Origin: Acetobacter papayae JCM 25143
GTDB taxonomy: Bacteria; Pseudomonadota; Alphaproteobacteria; Acetobacterales; Acetobacteraceae
DNA: 41,042 nt
Reading direction: 5' to 3'
Assembly (NCBI RefSeq): GCF_000613285.1
Contig: NZ_BAIN01000019.1
Coordinates: 1-41,042, forward strand
In this document: one piece after another, positions 9,230-19,547 of the stretch
Layout: the number at the start of each line of letters is the position of its first letter
Numbering within the stretch: the first letter of the stretch is position 1
Program-made: the position numbers and the translations under genes
The notes under the pieces: generated by a model
Told to the model about the DNA's origin: nothing
Databases searched by the model: none
The model's input: only the letters and a program-made list of their open reading frames with translations

Positions 9230-11025
9230 TCAGGTGGCTGGGGTCTGCGGTGATACGATAACGCTGCTGACCTCGCACGTGCGGTTACGGCCCGCTTTCT
9301 TGGCCTCGTACAATGCGCTGTCCGCCTGCCGTAAAAGGGATTCGACCGAGACGCCCACGCTATAGGGGGCAACACCGCAACTGATTGAAATCTGGACAGT
9401 TTCACCCGTATCAAGAGCAATAGGCTCGTCGTGAATGGCGTGCACGATCCGGTCCAGCGTTGCAGCGGCATCCTTCTGGTTTTTTGTAATAGCCAGCACG
9501 AATTCATCTCCCCCGAAACGTGAGACGATATCGCTTGCGCGCGTCTGGTGGCTGATTCGTGCCGCTATGGTCTTGAGCACTGTATCGCCTGCTTCATGAC
9601 CATAATGGTCGTTGATATCCTTGAAATGGTCGGCATCAATATAGGCGAGAGAGAAATCCGCATGCTCGGCGTTGATAAGCGCGTTGATCCGTCTCTGAAA
9701 CCCGGCCCGGTTCAGAAGGCCCGTCATGGGGTCGCTTTCAGACTGGCGGGCAATGTCGTCTTCCTTGAGCTTGCGCTGGGTCACGTCATGGATGGTGACA
9801 ATCGCGCCGGCAACCGTGCCCGCGTCAAAAACCTTGCGGAAGTTGAGTTCAATTGTGGTGTCTTGCGTGTGTGGGGCGGCAATTTCCAGAATGGCGGCAT
9901 ACTGGTCGCCACTGAAAAATGTTTCCATCAGGGTAACAACTTCCCTGTTGTTAGTTTCCAGAATGTTGCACAGCCGTTGCGTTGGTAGGTTTTCGTTGGC
10001 AACGCCCAGCAGGGAGAGCGATGCCCCGCCCGCCCAGCGGCAGATCCAGTCTCGGTCAAAGCTGAGGATACTGTCTGTCGCGTTGATCATGGCCAGTGCC
10101 AGCATCTGTTCGCGTGCGGTCAGGCGTTTGATGAGCGCACGCTTGCTCATCAGTATGGAAGAAACAGGCCGCTCGGTTAGCAGCAGGATGAAAAGATAGA
10201 CCTGCAGCAGCACTTCGCGTTTGAAATGATCAGTGTGGATGAGGCTGGTTGGCCCTTTGCCATCAATTGTAAAGGCAAGCCCCGTAATCGTAATGATCAT
10301 GAAGGACAGTGTCGTCCCGGCCTCTCCGATCAGCATAGGGGAAATAATCAGGGCTTCAGCGGGAATGAAAAGCAGCGGATAGGCGCTCTGGCTGAAAACC
10401 AAAACGGCCAGAATGGCCTGACAGAGCAGAACAATACCGATTTTCCATAGCGGATAGCTGCCATTTTCCGTCAGGTCATGCATGAATTGCCCGCCGAACA
10501 GCGAGGTAAACATGGGGGTAAAGATCAGCAGCCCGAAGGACGTGCTGAACAGCCATTCCCAGAAAGACAGAGAGAAGCTGGTATGGTGTGCAATGCTGGT
10601 GACAAACGCACCGGGTATGGAAATGACGAACGGTACGGCAAGCCCCGCGATCAATGCAAAATTTAGAACCGTGCGGGCTGTGGAAAATGGTTTGCCATGA
10701 CTCGTATAAAACCGTGCAAAAGCCGCGACCAACGCGATTTCAGCAACATTGAGAAAAGCCGTGGCACAAAACCATGGGGTCCATTGCCAGACAACGCTCT
10801 TGGCCAGAATGTCCGTCAGAAAGGTCAGGCACAGAACACGCTTGCGAAGGGTTAAGCCCCTATTGAGCAGGAGTGCCAGAATAATGCCGTTACCCGGCAG
10901 ATAGAGGCATGGCTGCGTCCATCGGTTGTAAAGCGAATAACCAGCGCCGAGGTAATGAAATACAGCAAAAGCCCCAAGACAACCTTGAAAATAACAGTGC
11001 TTTTGTCCGGTCGGGCAGCCTGCAT
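9230..11025 (-). CDS. MASE1-PAS-GGDEF diguanylate cyclase, frameshifted near 10906
   Basis: Membrane-bound enzyme making cyclic di-GMP. Domains in order: an N-terminal MASE1-like multi-spanning sensor (about residues 10-220), a PAS-like segment with a PAC-type VTIHDVTQRK end, and a GGDEF domain with the intact active-site RFGGDEF and an RASD inhibitory-site motif five residues before it. No EAL domain follows. The largest open frame begins at a TTG (10732), but translating upstream shows the MASE1 part continuing; restoring one C at about 10906 joins VIRFTTDGRSHA to LYLPGNGIILALLLNRG. ATG 11025 is the likely start, with a TTG at 11040 possible. The stop codon lies inside a small palindrome (9214-9234). 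Confidence 0.75.
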
Positions 11026-11150
11026 GAGAGGTTCCAGCAAGGGCGGGGGATGAATTGGATAGCCCGGTTTCTCAGAGGGGCTAAGTCATTGCGGTAAAAA
11101 AGCGTTTTCTGCCCGGAATTGTCCAGAGAAAATTTCAATGTCCAGTATCA

Positions 11151-12932
<1,782 letters not shown>

Positions 12933-12940
12933 TTAGCGGC

Positions 12941-13234
12941 TCAGGCGGAAATCACGCCCAGAATGTCGCTTTCCTTCATGATCAGCAGCTCTTCGCCGTC
13001 GATCTTCACTTCCGTGCCGGACCATTTGCCAAACAGGATGCGGTCGCCAGCCTTGACGTCCAGAGCCACGATCTGGCCCTGTTCGTTGCGCGCACCGGGG
13101 CCGGCGGCGACAACTTCGCCTTCCATCGGCTTTTCCTTGGCGGTGTCGGGGATGATGATTCCGCCAGCCGTCTTCAGCTCGCCTTCAAGGCGGCGGACAA
13201 CTACACGGTCGTGTAAGGGACGAAACTTCGTCAT
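12941..13234 (-). CDS. groES: Co-chaperonin GroES
   Basis: Heptameric lid of the GroEL folding chamber. The 97-residue protein begins [15 protein letters not shown] and shows the mobile-loop region [20 protein letters not shown] and the core [24 protein letters not shown]. The ATG at 13234 is chosen over an in-frame start five codons upstream because it matches the family start and has GGAG nine bases before it. It is the first gene of groES-groEL. The upstream region carries a CIRCE element and a heat-shock-type promoter. Confidence 0.96.
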   Translation of the reverse strand: MTKFRPLHDRVVVRRLEGELKTAGGIIIPDTAKEKPMEGEVVAAGPGARNEQGQIVALDVKAGDRILFGKWSGTEVKIDGEELLIMKESDILGVISA

Positions 13235-13327
13235 TATGGATCGCTCCACATTCTTGCTGTGACGGTGCCCTTGTATCAGGAAGCAGCACCATCAGTTTTG
13301 CCGCGCGTAACATAACGCCGCGTTACG

Positions 13328-13354
13328 TTAGCACTCCCACCCCGGGAGTGCCAG
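13328..13354 (-). promoter_or_regulatory. CIRCE element (HrcA operator) of groESL
   Basis: TTAGCACTC (13328-13336), nine bases, then GAGTGCCAG (13346-13354). The first arm is a perfect CIRCE half-site and the second differs from GAGTGCTAA at two positions. It lies about 95 bases before the groES start and just downstream of the predicted promoter, where HrcA would block transcription. Confidence 0.88.
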
Positions 13355-13360
13355 AACAGG

Positions 13361-13389
13361 AGATAGGTGCGCCCCATGGCGGTGTCAAG
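13361..13389 (-). promoter_or_regulatory. Heat-shock (RpoH-type) promoter of groESL
   Basis: Reading the reverse strand, CTTGACA (13389-13383) is followed by CCTATCT (13367-13361), with 18 bases between CTTG and CCTAT. This fits the alphaproteobacterial RpoH pattern CTTG-N17/18-CYTATNT; TTGACA would also serve the housekeeping sigma factor. The start point would fall at the edge of the CIRCE element. Confidence 0.65.
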
Positions 13390-13490
13390 GAATGGCGCGC
13401 AGTTTCTTTTTGACGTCATAATGGCGGGAGCTGGCATCGGTTATGGTGCCGCTACAGGCTTGCAAACCCGGTATAACAAGGGGCGCTCTG

Positions 13491-14159
13491 ATGGGACACT
13501 GGATAACACTTGAGGCCGCTGACGGCCATGGTTTTGACGTCTGGGAGGAGGGACAGCCCGGCCTGCGGCCCACGCTTGTGGTCTTGCAGGAAATTTTCGG
13601 GGTGAACCACCATATCCGCGCGGTTTGCGAAGATTTTGTGCAGGCGGGCTTTCATGTGCTGGCCCCCGCTCTGTTCGACAGGGCCGAGCGGGGTATCTCG
13701 CTGGGGTATACTGCGGCGGATGTGGAACAGGGCAAAGCCCTGCGCGCACGGATTCCCCTTGAGCAGACACTGGCCGACCTGCGCGCCGTGCTGGCCCACC
13801 CGCGTTCGGGCAGGGCAGGTATGATCGGGTATTGCTGGGGAGGCACGCTTGCATGGGAAAGTGCCTGCCGTCTTGAAGGGCTGGCCGCCGCCTGCTGCTG
13901 GTATGGCGCGGGCATAGCCTCGGCACTGGAGCAGGAACCTGCCTGCCCGGTGCAGATGCATTTTGGCGGGCAGGATGCCAGTATTCCGCCTGCTGACATT
14001 GCAGCCATTCGCCAAAGACATTCCGAGTTGGAGATGTTTGTTTACGACGAAGCCGGGCATGGTTTCGGCTGTGCCGAGCGGGCGGCCTTCAACGCCCCAG
14101 CCTATGCTCTGGCACGCGAACGTAGCCTGTCCTTTCTGGAAAATGCACTGGCTCCCTGA
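13491..14159 (+). CDS. Dienelactone hydrolase family protein
   Basis: Alpha/beta hydrolase of the dienelactone hydrolase family, which uses a cysteine nucleophile. The 222-residue protein has C115 in GYCWGG, D162 in FGGQDASIP and H190 in AGHGFG, and the QEIFGVN motif near the N-terminus that holds the family's regulatory glutamate. The ATG at 13491 is preferred to one at 13443 because AAGGGG lies seven bases before it and the family begins there. No aromatic ring-cleavage genes are adjacent, so it is probably a general carboxymethylenebutenolidase-like hydrolase rather than part of a chlorocatechol pathway. Confidence 0.85.
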   Translation: MGHWITLEAADGHGFDVWEEGQPGLRPTLVVLQEIFGVNHHIRAVCEDFVQAGFHVLAPALFDRAERGISLGYTAADVEQGKALRARIPLEQTLADLRAVLAHPRSGRAGMIGYCWGGTLAWESACRLEGLAAACCWYGAGIASALEQEPACPVQMHFGGQDASIPPADIAAIRQRHSELEMFVYDEAGHGFGCAERAAFNAPAYALARERSLSFLENALAP

Positions 14160-14220
14160 GGGCTGGCTGGATATTCTGATTGACAAGACCGCCCGCACAT
14201 GACGGGATTAAACCATAAAC

Positions 14221-14247
14221 CCCGGCAGTGCGTGGTGTGTGGCCGGG
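14221..14247 (+). promoter_or_regulatory. Hairpin in the 5' leader of the cold shock gene
   Basis: CCCGGC (14221-14226) can pair with GCCGGG (14242-14247) in the presumed leader of the cold shock mRNA, 32 bases before the start codon. Structured leaders that change with temperature are known for csp genes; a role here is inference. TTGACA at 14180-14185 could be the -35 box but no good -10 follows. Confidence 0.35.
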
Positions 14248-14278
14248 AGTTGAAGAGAAACAAGGATCGTTCCCGCTC

Positions 14279-14482
14279 ATGCCCACCGGTACCGTCAAGT
14301 GGTTCAATACCACCAAAGGCTATGGTTTTATTGCTCCCGATGAAGGCAGCAAGGATGTTTTCGTGCACATTACGGCCGTTCAGGCTGCTGGCCTGCGCGG
14401 CCTGAACGACGGGCAGAAAGTGTCCTTCGATCTGGTGGAAGAGCGTGGCAAGCAGGCTGCGACCAACCTTCAGGTTATTTAA
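14279..14482 (+). CDS. cspA: Cold shock protein, CspA family
   Basis: Small single-stranded nucleic acid binding protein acting as an RNA chaperone. The 67 residues form one cold shock domain with MPTGTVKWFN, RNP1 KGYGFI (13-18) and RNP2 VFVHI (28-32). The ATG at 14279 is at the family start; AAGGA lies 12 bases upstream, a long spacing. The in-frame ATG at 14228 would add 17 residues without family support. A terminator overlaps the end of the convergent helicase gene. Symbol given for the family; which paralogue it is cannot be told. Confidence 0.9.
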   Translation: MPTGTVKWFNTTKGYGFIAPDEGSKDVFVHITAVQAAGLRGLNDGQKVSFDLVEERGKQAATNLQVI

Positions 14483-14487
14483 GGCCG

Positions 14488-17400
14488 TTACGGCTCCCTG
14501 TCTTGCGGGGGGCCGTTTTCCCATGCATCATCCAGCGTTGCGGCTTGACCGCTTGATGGTGGCGCATCGGGTTTGGCATGCAGGAAGGCCGTAATGGCAC
14601 GCGCAGTTTGTGCAAGCCCGGCCCTGTGTGTTTCCACCCCGCCGGGAAAGGCGGAGAGCAGGCGCGAGGGTGCGCGCCGGTCCAGCAGGACAAATACCCC
14701 ACGGTCTGACTGACGGCGGATCAGCCGCCCGAAAGCCTGTCGCAGGCGCAGGCGGGCAATGGCATCATCAAATCCTTTTGGGTCTCCACCCGCCAGATGA
14801 ATGCGCCGCTCCCGGTGCAGGATATCGGGGCGTGGCCATGGCACCCGCTCGAACACGACCAGCCGGAGCGCATTGCCCGGCACATCCACCCCATCACGCA
14901 TGGCATCGGTTCCGAGCAGGCAGGCATGTTCCTCGGTGCGGAAAATATCCACCAGCGTATTGTTGTCCATGGCATCGACATGCTGGGCGTAAAGCGGCAG
15001 CCCGTTTTCCTCCAATGTGGGGGCAATACGCTCATGCACCCCCCGTAGGCGGGAAATAGCGGTAAACAGCCCCAATGCCCCGCCGCCAGAGGCCATAAAC
15101 AGCGTGCGGAAGGCGGCTGAAAGGTCCACAATACTGCTGTTGTCTACATCCGTTACGATAAAGACACGAGTCTGTGCCTGATAGTTGAACGGGCTGGCAA
15201 GGCTGGCCCGTATGGCGGGTGAGGGAAAATGATTGGCCCCTGTGCGGGCCTCTGCCGCTTCCCATGTGCGTTCGGCATCATCGGCCTCCCGACTGTCATC
15301 CGGGCTGTTATCGGACGATATGGTGGTGGGCTGGTGGTCGCGCAGGGTGGCGGAGGTAATCAACATTCCCTGTGCGGGAATAGCCATGGTGGCGGCAAAT
15401 GGAATGGTCGGGTCTATCCAGTGGCGGTGCAGGCCCACGTCCTGTTCGCCCATGCGCTGGCGCTCGCGCCGTTCCAGTCGGATGAAATGCACATGTGAAG
15501 GCACGCGGCCTTCAGTCTGGGGTGAGAGCTCCAGTTCGGACAGCATGGCCAGCCACGCATCCAACCGGGCAATGGCACGGCGGTGCAAGGCGCGTGTCAT
15601 GGCTTCGATCCGTACGCGGGTGGTGCTGTCCAGACTGTCGGCATCTTCTTCCAGCCGCTCGCGCAGGCGGTCGCAGAGCGTGCGTAGAGGCTCTACAAGG
15701 CGGGTCAGCGCACGGGAGAGTAGCTGCCCGGCTTGCGCCAAACCCGGCACAAGAGGGTGCAGGTCGCATTCCAGCGTGCCGCCCTGTAAATGCTGCCGCC
15801 CGCCTTCATGCGCACGGGCAAGGCTTTGCTGGCGTAGCAGGCGCAGAAAAGCCTCGGTTGGGTTGTCCATGACAGGCTGTGCGGCTGGGGCGTCTGGCGG
15901 CAAGAGGAGTGTTGAGGCGAAGGAGACCTCGGGTTCCTGCGGCGGCGGATCTGGCTCCATGCTTCCTGCGCTGTGTCTTCATCCGCTAGCCGGGTGGACC
16001 AGCCGGGAGCGGGGAGTGCATGGGCCGCGGTTAATGCCGCATCCAGCGGTGTTTCCAGTCGTGGGTGGCCGACAACCAGATCATCCAGCCGCCGTTTGAG
16101 CCGCGCGCGCGGGAGCGTCGGCCCTCGGCCCCCAGCAGCCAGCGCCTGAGTTCCGCAGCTTCCAGCCCGGAGAGTTCAGCGCAGAAAGCACCATCCGCGG
16201 CATCGGCCAGATGATGGCCTTCATCAAAGACATAGCGTGAGGGGGGGGCATTTTCCGGGCTGTTTGCGGCATCATCGCTAATGCCCGCCTGTGCATAGGC
16301 TGCCTGCGCCATGACCAGCGCATGGTTGGCGATCACCAGATCCGCATCCTTTGCGCGACGGATGCCGTGTTCGACAAAGCAGCGCTGGTAATGCGGGCAG
16401 GCACCATGGATACATTCGCCGCGCCTGTCTGCTACCCCGGCCAGATTGCCCTGCCCGAAAAGATCGCCAAACCAGCCCGGCAGGTCTCCGCCCATCAGGT
16501 CACCATCGGCTGTAGCCAGCGCCCAGCGTGCGAGCATGACCAGCGCAATGCTTACGCCTGCAGGGCGGCTGGTTGCTGTGTTGACGGCCTCTTCCATGTT
16601 CAGCAGGCACAGATAGTTCTCGCGGCCCTTGCGGAGCACGACCTTCTGCCGATGTGTGGCGCTGTCGGGGTAGAGGCGGCGGGTTTCCTGCTCGATCTGG
16701 CGTTGCAGGTGGCGGGTATAGGTGCTGATCCATACCGGCCCGTCATTGCGTTCGGCCCAGATGCTGGCGGGGGCGATGTAGCCAGAGTCTTGCCGGTTCC
16801 GGTTCCGGCCTCAGCCAGTAGCACTGTGGGGTCGCCCGGCATGCTGCGTGGTGCGAAAGCGTTGATGCACACATTGGCGAAATCCGCCTGACCGGCGCGG
16901 CTTTCAGCGCCGTCACCCAGAATATGGGCCAGTCTGGCGCGAACTTCGAGCGGCGTGATAGCGTGAGAGGCCGGGGGCGGGCGTGGTGCGTTTTCCTCCC
17001 ATTTGGGGAGGGTGCGCCACACCCTGAGGGCATCGGCGGGTTGCATGGCGTCTTCGGGCAGGGTGCCACGGGGGGTAAGCCTGTTTTGCAGTTCCAGCGT
17101 TTCGGCCACGGTGCCTGCCCATGGCCAGCCCGCCTGCGCCATGCGCAGGCAGAACGCGGCAAGCTGTTCCGCCTCATCACCGGTATTGCGTTGGCGCAGG
17201 TCGTTCAGCAGGCTGGCCAGTAGGCCGGGCAACAGATCAGCCTCGATTGTTTCCAGTGCTTCTGCGTCCAGCCCCAGAGCCATGGCCAGCCCCCGTGGTG
17301 TGGGCACGGCAGGGCGGGCAGGGTGGACGAAAGCAAACAGCTCAAGAAGGTCAAGCCATGGGCCGGGTTGTCCCGGCGCGGGTAGGCCTAGCCTGCGGGC

Positions 17401-17567
17401 CAGAGCCGGGGCGTGGACAACAAGGAGCGGGGGAAGGGTGCCCAGCCGCTCACGCAAGGCTGAGCAGACAGGGTCAGCAGTTCGCCATCCTCGGTCAGAA
17501 GCGAAAAGCCGCCCCGGTAAGGGACAAGGGCCGGTGCATCATGCGCGGAGGGAAAAGAAGACTGCAT
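14488..17567 (-). CDS. DinG/XPD-type ATP-dependent DNA helicase, four frameshifts
   Basis: Superfamily 2 helicase of the DinG/Rad3 group, about 1027 residues once repaired, which unwinds damaged or R-loop DNA. Landmarks: Walker A AGTGTGKTL (about residue 260), cysteines of the [4Fe-4S] cluster in NYLCLLN and CIHGACPHYQRC, the DEGH box in VFDEGHHLAD, SATLRD, and motif VI QAFGRLIRR. The reading frame shifts at about 17459, 16782, 16101 and 15961; each is repaired by one base in a G(C)n or G/C run (for example CTGGCTAC to CTGGGCTAC gives GKTLGYIAPASIWAERN). The ATG at 17567 opens MQSSFPSAHD. The N-terminal 250 residues resemble no domain I can name. It is upstream of nothing obvious and convergent with csp. 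Confidence 0.78.
14490..14519 (+). terminator. Terminator after the cold shock gene
   Basis: ACGGCTCCC (14490-14498) pairs with GGGGGCCGT (14508-14516), one G-T pair, followed by TTTT. It begins eight bases after the csp stop and overlaps the last codons of the convergent helicase gene. Confidence 0.65.
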
Positions 17568-17629
17568 GCTTTCTAGATGAGCTATTCGCAGGCTCAGCGC
17601 CAGAGGGGATGCAGCAAAAGCCGTCCTTC

Positions 17630-17668
17630 AAAAACAAAAGCCCGCGTGCCGGTAGAGCGCGCGGGCTT
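17630..17668 (-). terminator. Terminator after the inositol monophosphatase gene
   Basis: On the reverse strand AAGCCCGCG (from 17668) pairs with CGCGGGCTT (to 17638) and is followed by TTGTTTTT. It lies 24 bases beyond the stop of the gene at 17692 and ends the efp-suhB transcript. Confidence 0.8.
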
Positions 17669-17691
17669 GAGCTTGAAAGCGGGTGGAAAAA

Positions 17692-18528
17692 TCAGTCCTG
17701 AGTTTTCAGGCTGTCCACAACAATTTCGAGCAGCTTGCCATGCATGTTGCCGTTGCCAGCCACGATCATCACATCGTCAGGCAGGTCATCAAGGTCAATA
17801 CCATCGGGGTCTGTGACCTGACCGCCCGCTTCACGCACGATCAGTGCACCAGCTGCGCAGTCCCACGGTTTGATGCCAAATTCCCAATACCCTTCGTAGC
17901 GTCCGGCCGCGACCCATGCGAGGTCGAGGGCTGCGGCACCAAAGCGGCGGATTCCCGCCACGCGGGGCATCAGGTTGCCCATAACGCGGGCAAAGGGCAG
18001 GCGCTGTTTGGCGGGAACCTTGGCAAAGGGAATGCCCGTAGCAAACACCGCCTCGTTCATGTCACGCCGGGCGGAAACACGCAGGCGGCGCTCGTTCAGA
18101 TAAGCACCCGAGCCTTTTTCGGCCCAGAACATTTCACCGGCGGCGGGGTTGTAAACCAGCCCGGCTGCCAGTTCCACGCGTCCGTCAGGCAGGCGACGCT
18201 GCAGGCCGATGGAAATGGCCCAGTGCGGAATGCCGTGCAGGAAGTTGGTGGTGCCGTCGAGCGGGTCCACCACCCAGCGCCAGGTCCAGTTATCGCTGCC
18301 CGATGCGCCGGATTCTTCCATAAGAAAGGCATAGCCGGGCCGGGCGCGTTCCAGTTCCTCACGCAGGGTCTGTTCTGCGCGCAGATCCGCCTGGGAGACA
18401 AAGTCGCCCGGCCCCTTGATGCTGACCTGAAGCTGCTCGACTTCGTTAAAGTCACGCAGCAGGCGCTTGGCCGCTTTCTGGGCTGCGGTTTGCATCACCA
18501 TCATGACGGGGGAGAGACGCATGGCCAC
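17692..18528 (-). CDS. suhB: Inositol monophosphatase family protein (SuhB-like)
   Basis: Mg-dependent phosphatase of the inositol monophosphatase family; bacterial SuhB also modulates rRNA antitermination. The 278-residue protein has the metal-binding EESG, DPLDGTTNF and GIKPWDCAAGALIVREAGG motifs. I use the GTG at 18528 because AGGA lies nine bases before it; the ATG at 18522 is only two codons on and equally possible. It follows efp by 42 bases on the same strand, a likely operon. Substrate specificity (inositol phosphate, histidinol phosphate or other) cannot be decided by eye. Confidence 0.87.
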   Translation of the reverse strand: MAMRLSPVMMVMQTAAQKAAKRLLRDFNEVEQLQVSIKGPGDFVSQADLRAEQTLREELERARPGYAFLMEESGASGSDNWTWRWVVDPLDGTTNFLHGIPHWAISIGLQRRLPDGRVELAAGLVYNPAAGEMFWAEKGSGAYLNERRLRVSARRDMNEAVFATGIPFAKVPAKQRLPFARVMGNLMPRVAGIRRFGAAALDLAWVAAGRYEGYWEFGIKPWDCAAGALIVREAGGQVTDPDGIDLDDLPDDVMIVAGNGNMHGKLLEIVVDSLKTQD

Positions 18529-18570
18529 GGTGTTTTGTCCTGACTTAAAGGGTGGAGAGACGGAAAAAGA

Positions 18571-19137
18571 TCAGTTCTTGGCGCGTTCGACGTAGGAACC
18601 GTCTTCCGTACGAACCACGATACGCTCGCCCGCTTCGATAAAGGGCGGCACCATGGTCTTGACCCCATTGGAAAGCTTGGCAGGCTTATAGGAAGAGCTG
18701 GCGGTCTGCCCCTTGACGACGGGATCGGCCTCGACAACCTCAAGCGTGACCTGCGGCGGCAGGTCGATACCCACCGGGTCGCCTTCAACCAGATGCAGGT
18801 TGATGGTCATGTTGTCCTGAATAAAGGGAGCCTGTTCGCCCAGCAGCTCAAGCGGCACTGTCAGCTGCTCGAAGTTTTCGGGGTCCATCAGTACCAGCAG
18901 TTCACCATCGGTGTAGGAGTACAGATATTCCCGGTCTTCGGTCATCAGACGTTCGACGGTATCGGCCGTGCGCCACCGTTCGTTGGTCTTGTTGCCCGTC
19001 TTGAGGTCGCGCATTTCAACCTGAATGAAAGCGCCGCCCTTGCCGGGGGTGATGATCTGCTGCTTCAAGACCGTCCAGCGACGACCGTCATGCTCAATGA
19101 CCTGACCGGCACGGATCAGGTTTGCCTGCTGTTTCAT
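18571..19137 (-). CDS. efp: Translation elongation factor P
   Basis: EF-P enters the ribosomal E site and relieves stalling at polyproline. The 188-residue protein begins MKQQANLIRAGQVIEHDG and carries the loop TPGKGGAF, whose K33 corresponds to the lysine that is modified in many bacteria. The remaining two domains follow, with the VVEADPVVKGQTASSSYKPA signature. The ATG at 19137 is at the family start, although only a weak GGGAA site precedes it; an in-frame start 35 codons upstream is unlikely. It heads an efp-suhB pair and is divergent from a tRNA-Ser gene. Confidence 0.95.
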   Translation of the reverse strand: MKQQANLIRAGQVIEHDGRRWTVLKQQIITPGKGGAFIQVEMRDLKTGNKTNERWRTADTVERLMTEDREYLYSYTDGELLVLMDPENFEQLTVPLELLGEQAPFIQDNMTINLHLVEGDPVGIDLPPQVTLEVVEADPVVKGQTASSSYKPAKLSNGVKTMVPPFIEAGERIVVRTEDGSYVERAKN

Positions 19138-19258
19138 ACGTGGTTCCCAAGAGGAATGGCTATTCAGGATGGGGCTTGTACAGTCCCGTGGCAGGAAGGG
19201 CAAGCACCATGGGCTGCACGCCACCTGCTGTCTTTGTATCATACAGCAAGCGGATGGC

Positions 19259-19288
19259 TGGACAGCCTCACTGCATCCTGCTTATAAG
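19259..19288 (+). promoter_or_regulatory. Promoter of tRNA-Ser
   Basis: TGGACA (19259-19264), 18 bases, TATAAG (19283-19288). Transcription would start about 13 bases before the mature tRNA. Confidence 0.5.
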
Positions 19289-19307
19289 GCAGTGCCTTGG
19301 CGAAGCT

Positions 19308-19397
19308 GGATGGGTGTCCGAGCGGTTTAAGGAACTGGTCTTGAAAACCAGCGTGCGGGGAACCGTACCGTGGGTTCGAATCCCACCCCATCCGCCA
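19308..19397 (+). tRNA. tRNA-Ser, anticodon UGA
   Basis: Acceptor stem GGATGGG (19308-19314) pairs with CCCATCC ending at 19393, followed by discriminator G and an encoded CCA. The anticodon arm CTGGTCT-TGA-AAACCAG gives anticodon UGA, read as serine. A long variable arm (GTGCGGGGAACCGTAC) is typical of class II tRNA-Ser, and the T arm GTGGGTTCGAATCCCAC is canonical. It reads serine UCA and related codons. Confidence 0.96.
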
Positions 19398-19547
19398 TAA
19401 GGTTATTTTTCTGAACATAACGTGATTGCTCTGCCGCTGCATGCGCCGGGCTACGATTAGGCCGCTTCATGGCGCGCATGAGCAGCATCCTGCGCGCCAG
19501 AGGTGGTTGTTCCGGCGTGCAGGAAGCCTTTGGGCGGTCAGGTCACG

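Noticed and set aside
9214..9234. CCTGAGGC...GCCTCAGG palindrome as a terminator between cysE and the GGDEF gene
   Set aside because: Good stem but no T-run on either strand; it may still be a weak transcript-stabilising hairpin.
13491..14159. Dienelactone hydrolase as part of an aromatic degradation cluster
   Set aside because: Its neighbours are groESL and a cold shock gene; no ring-cleavage genes are visible.
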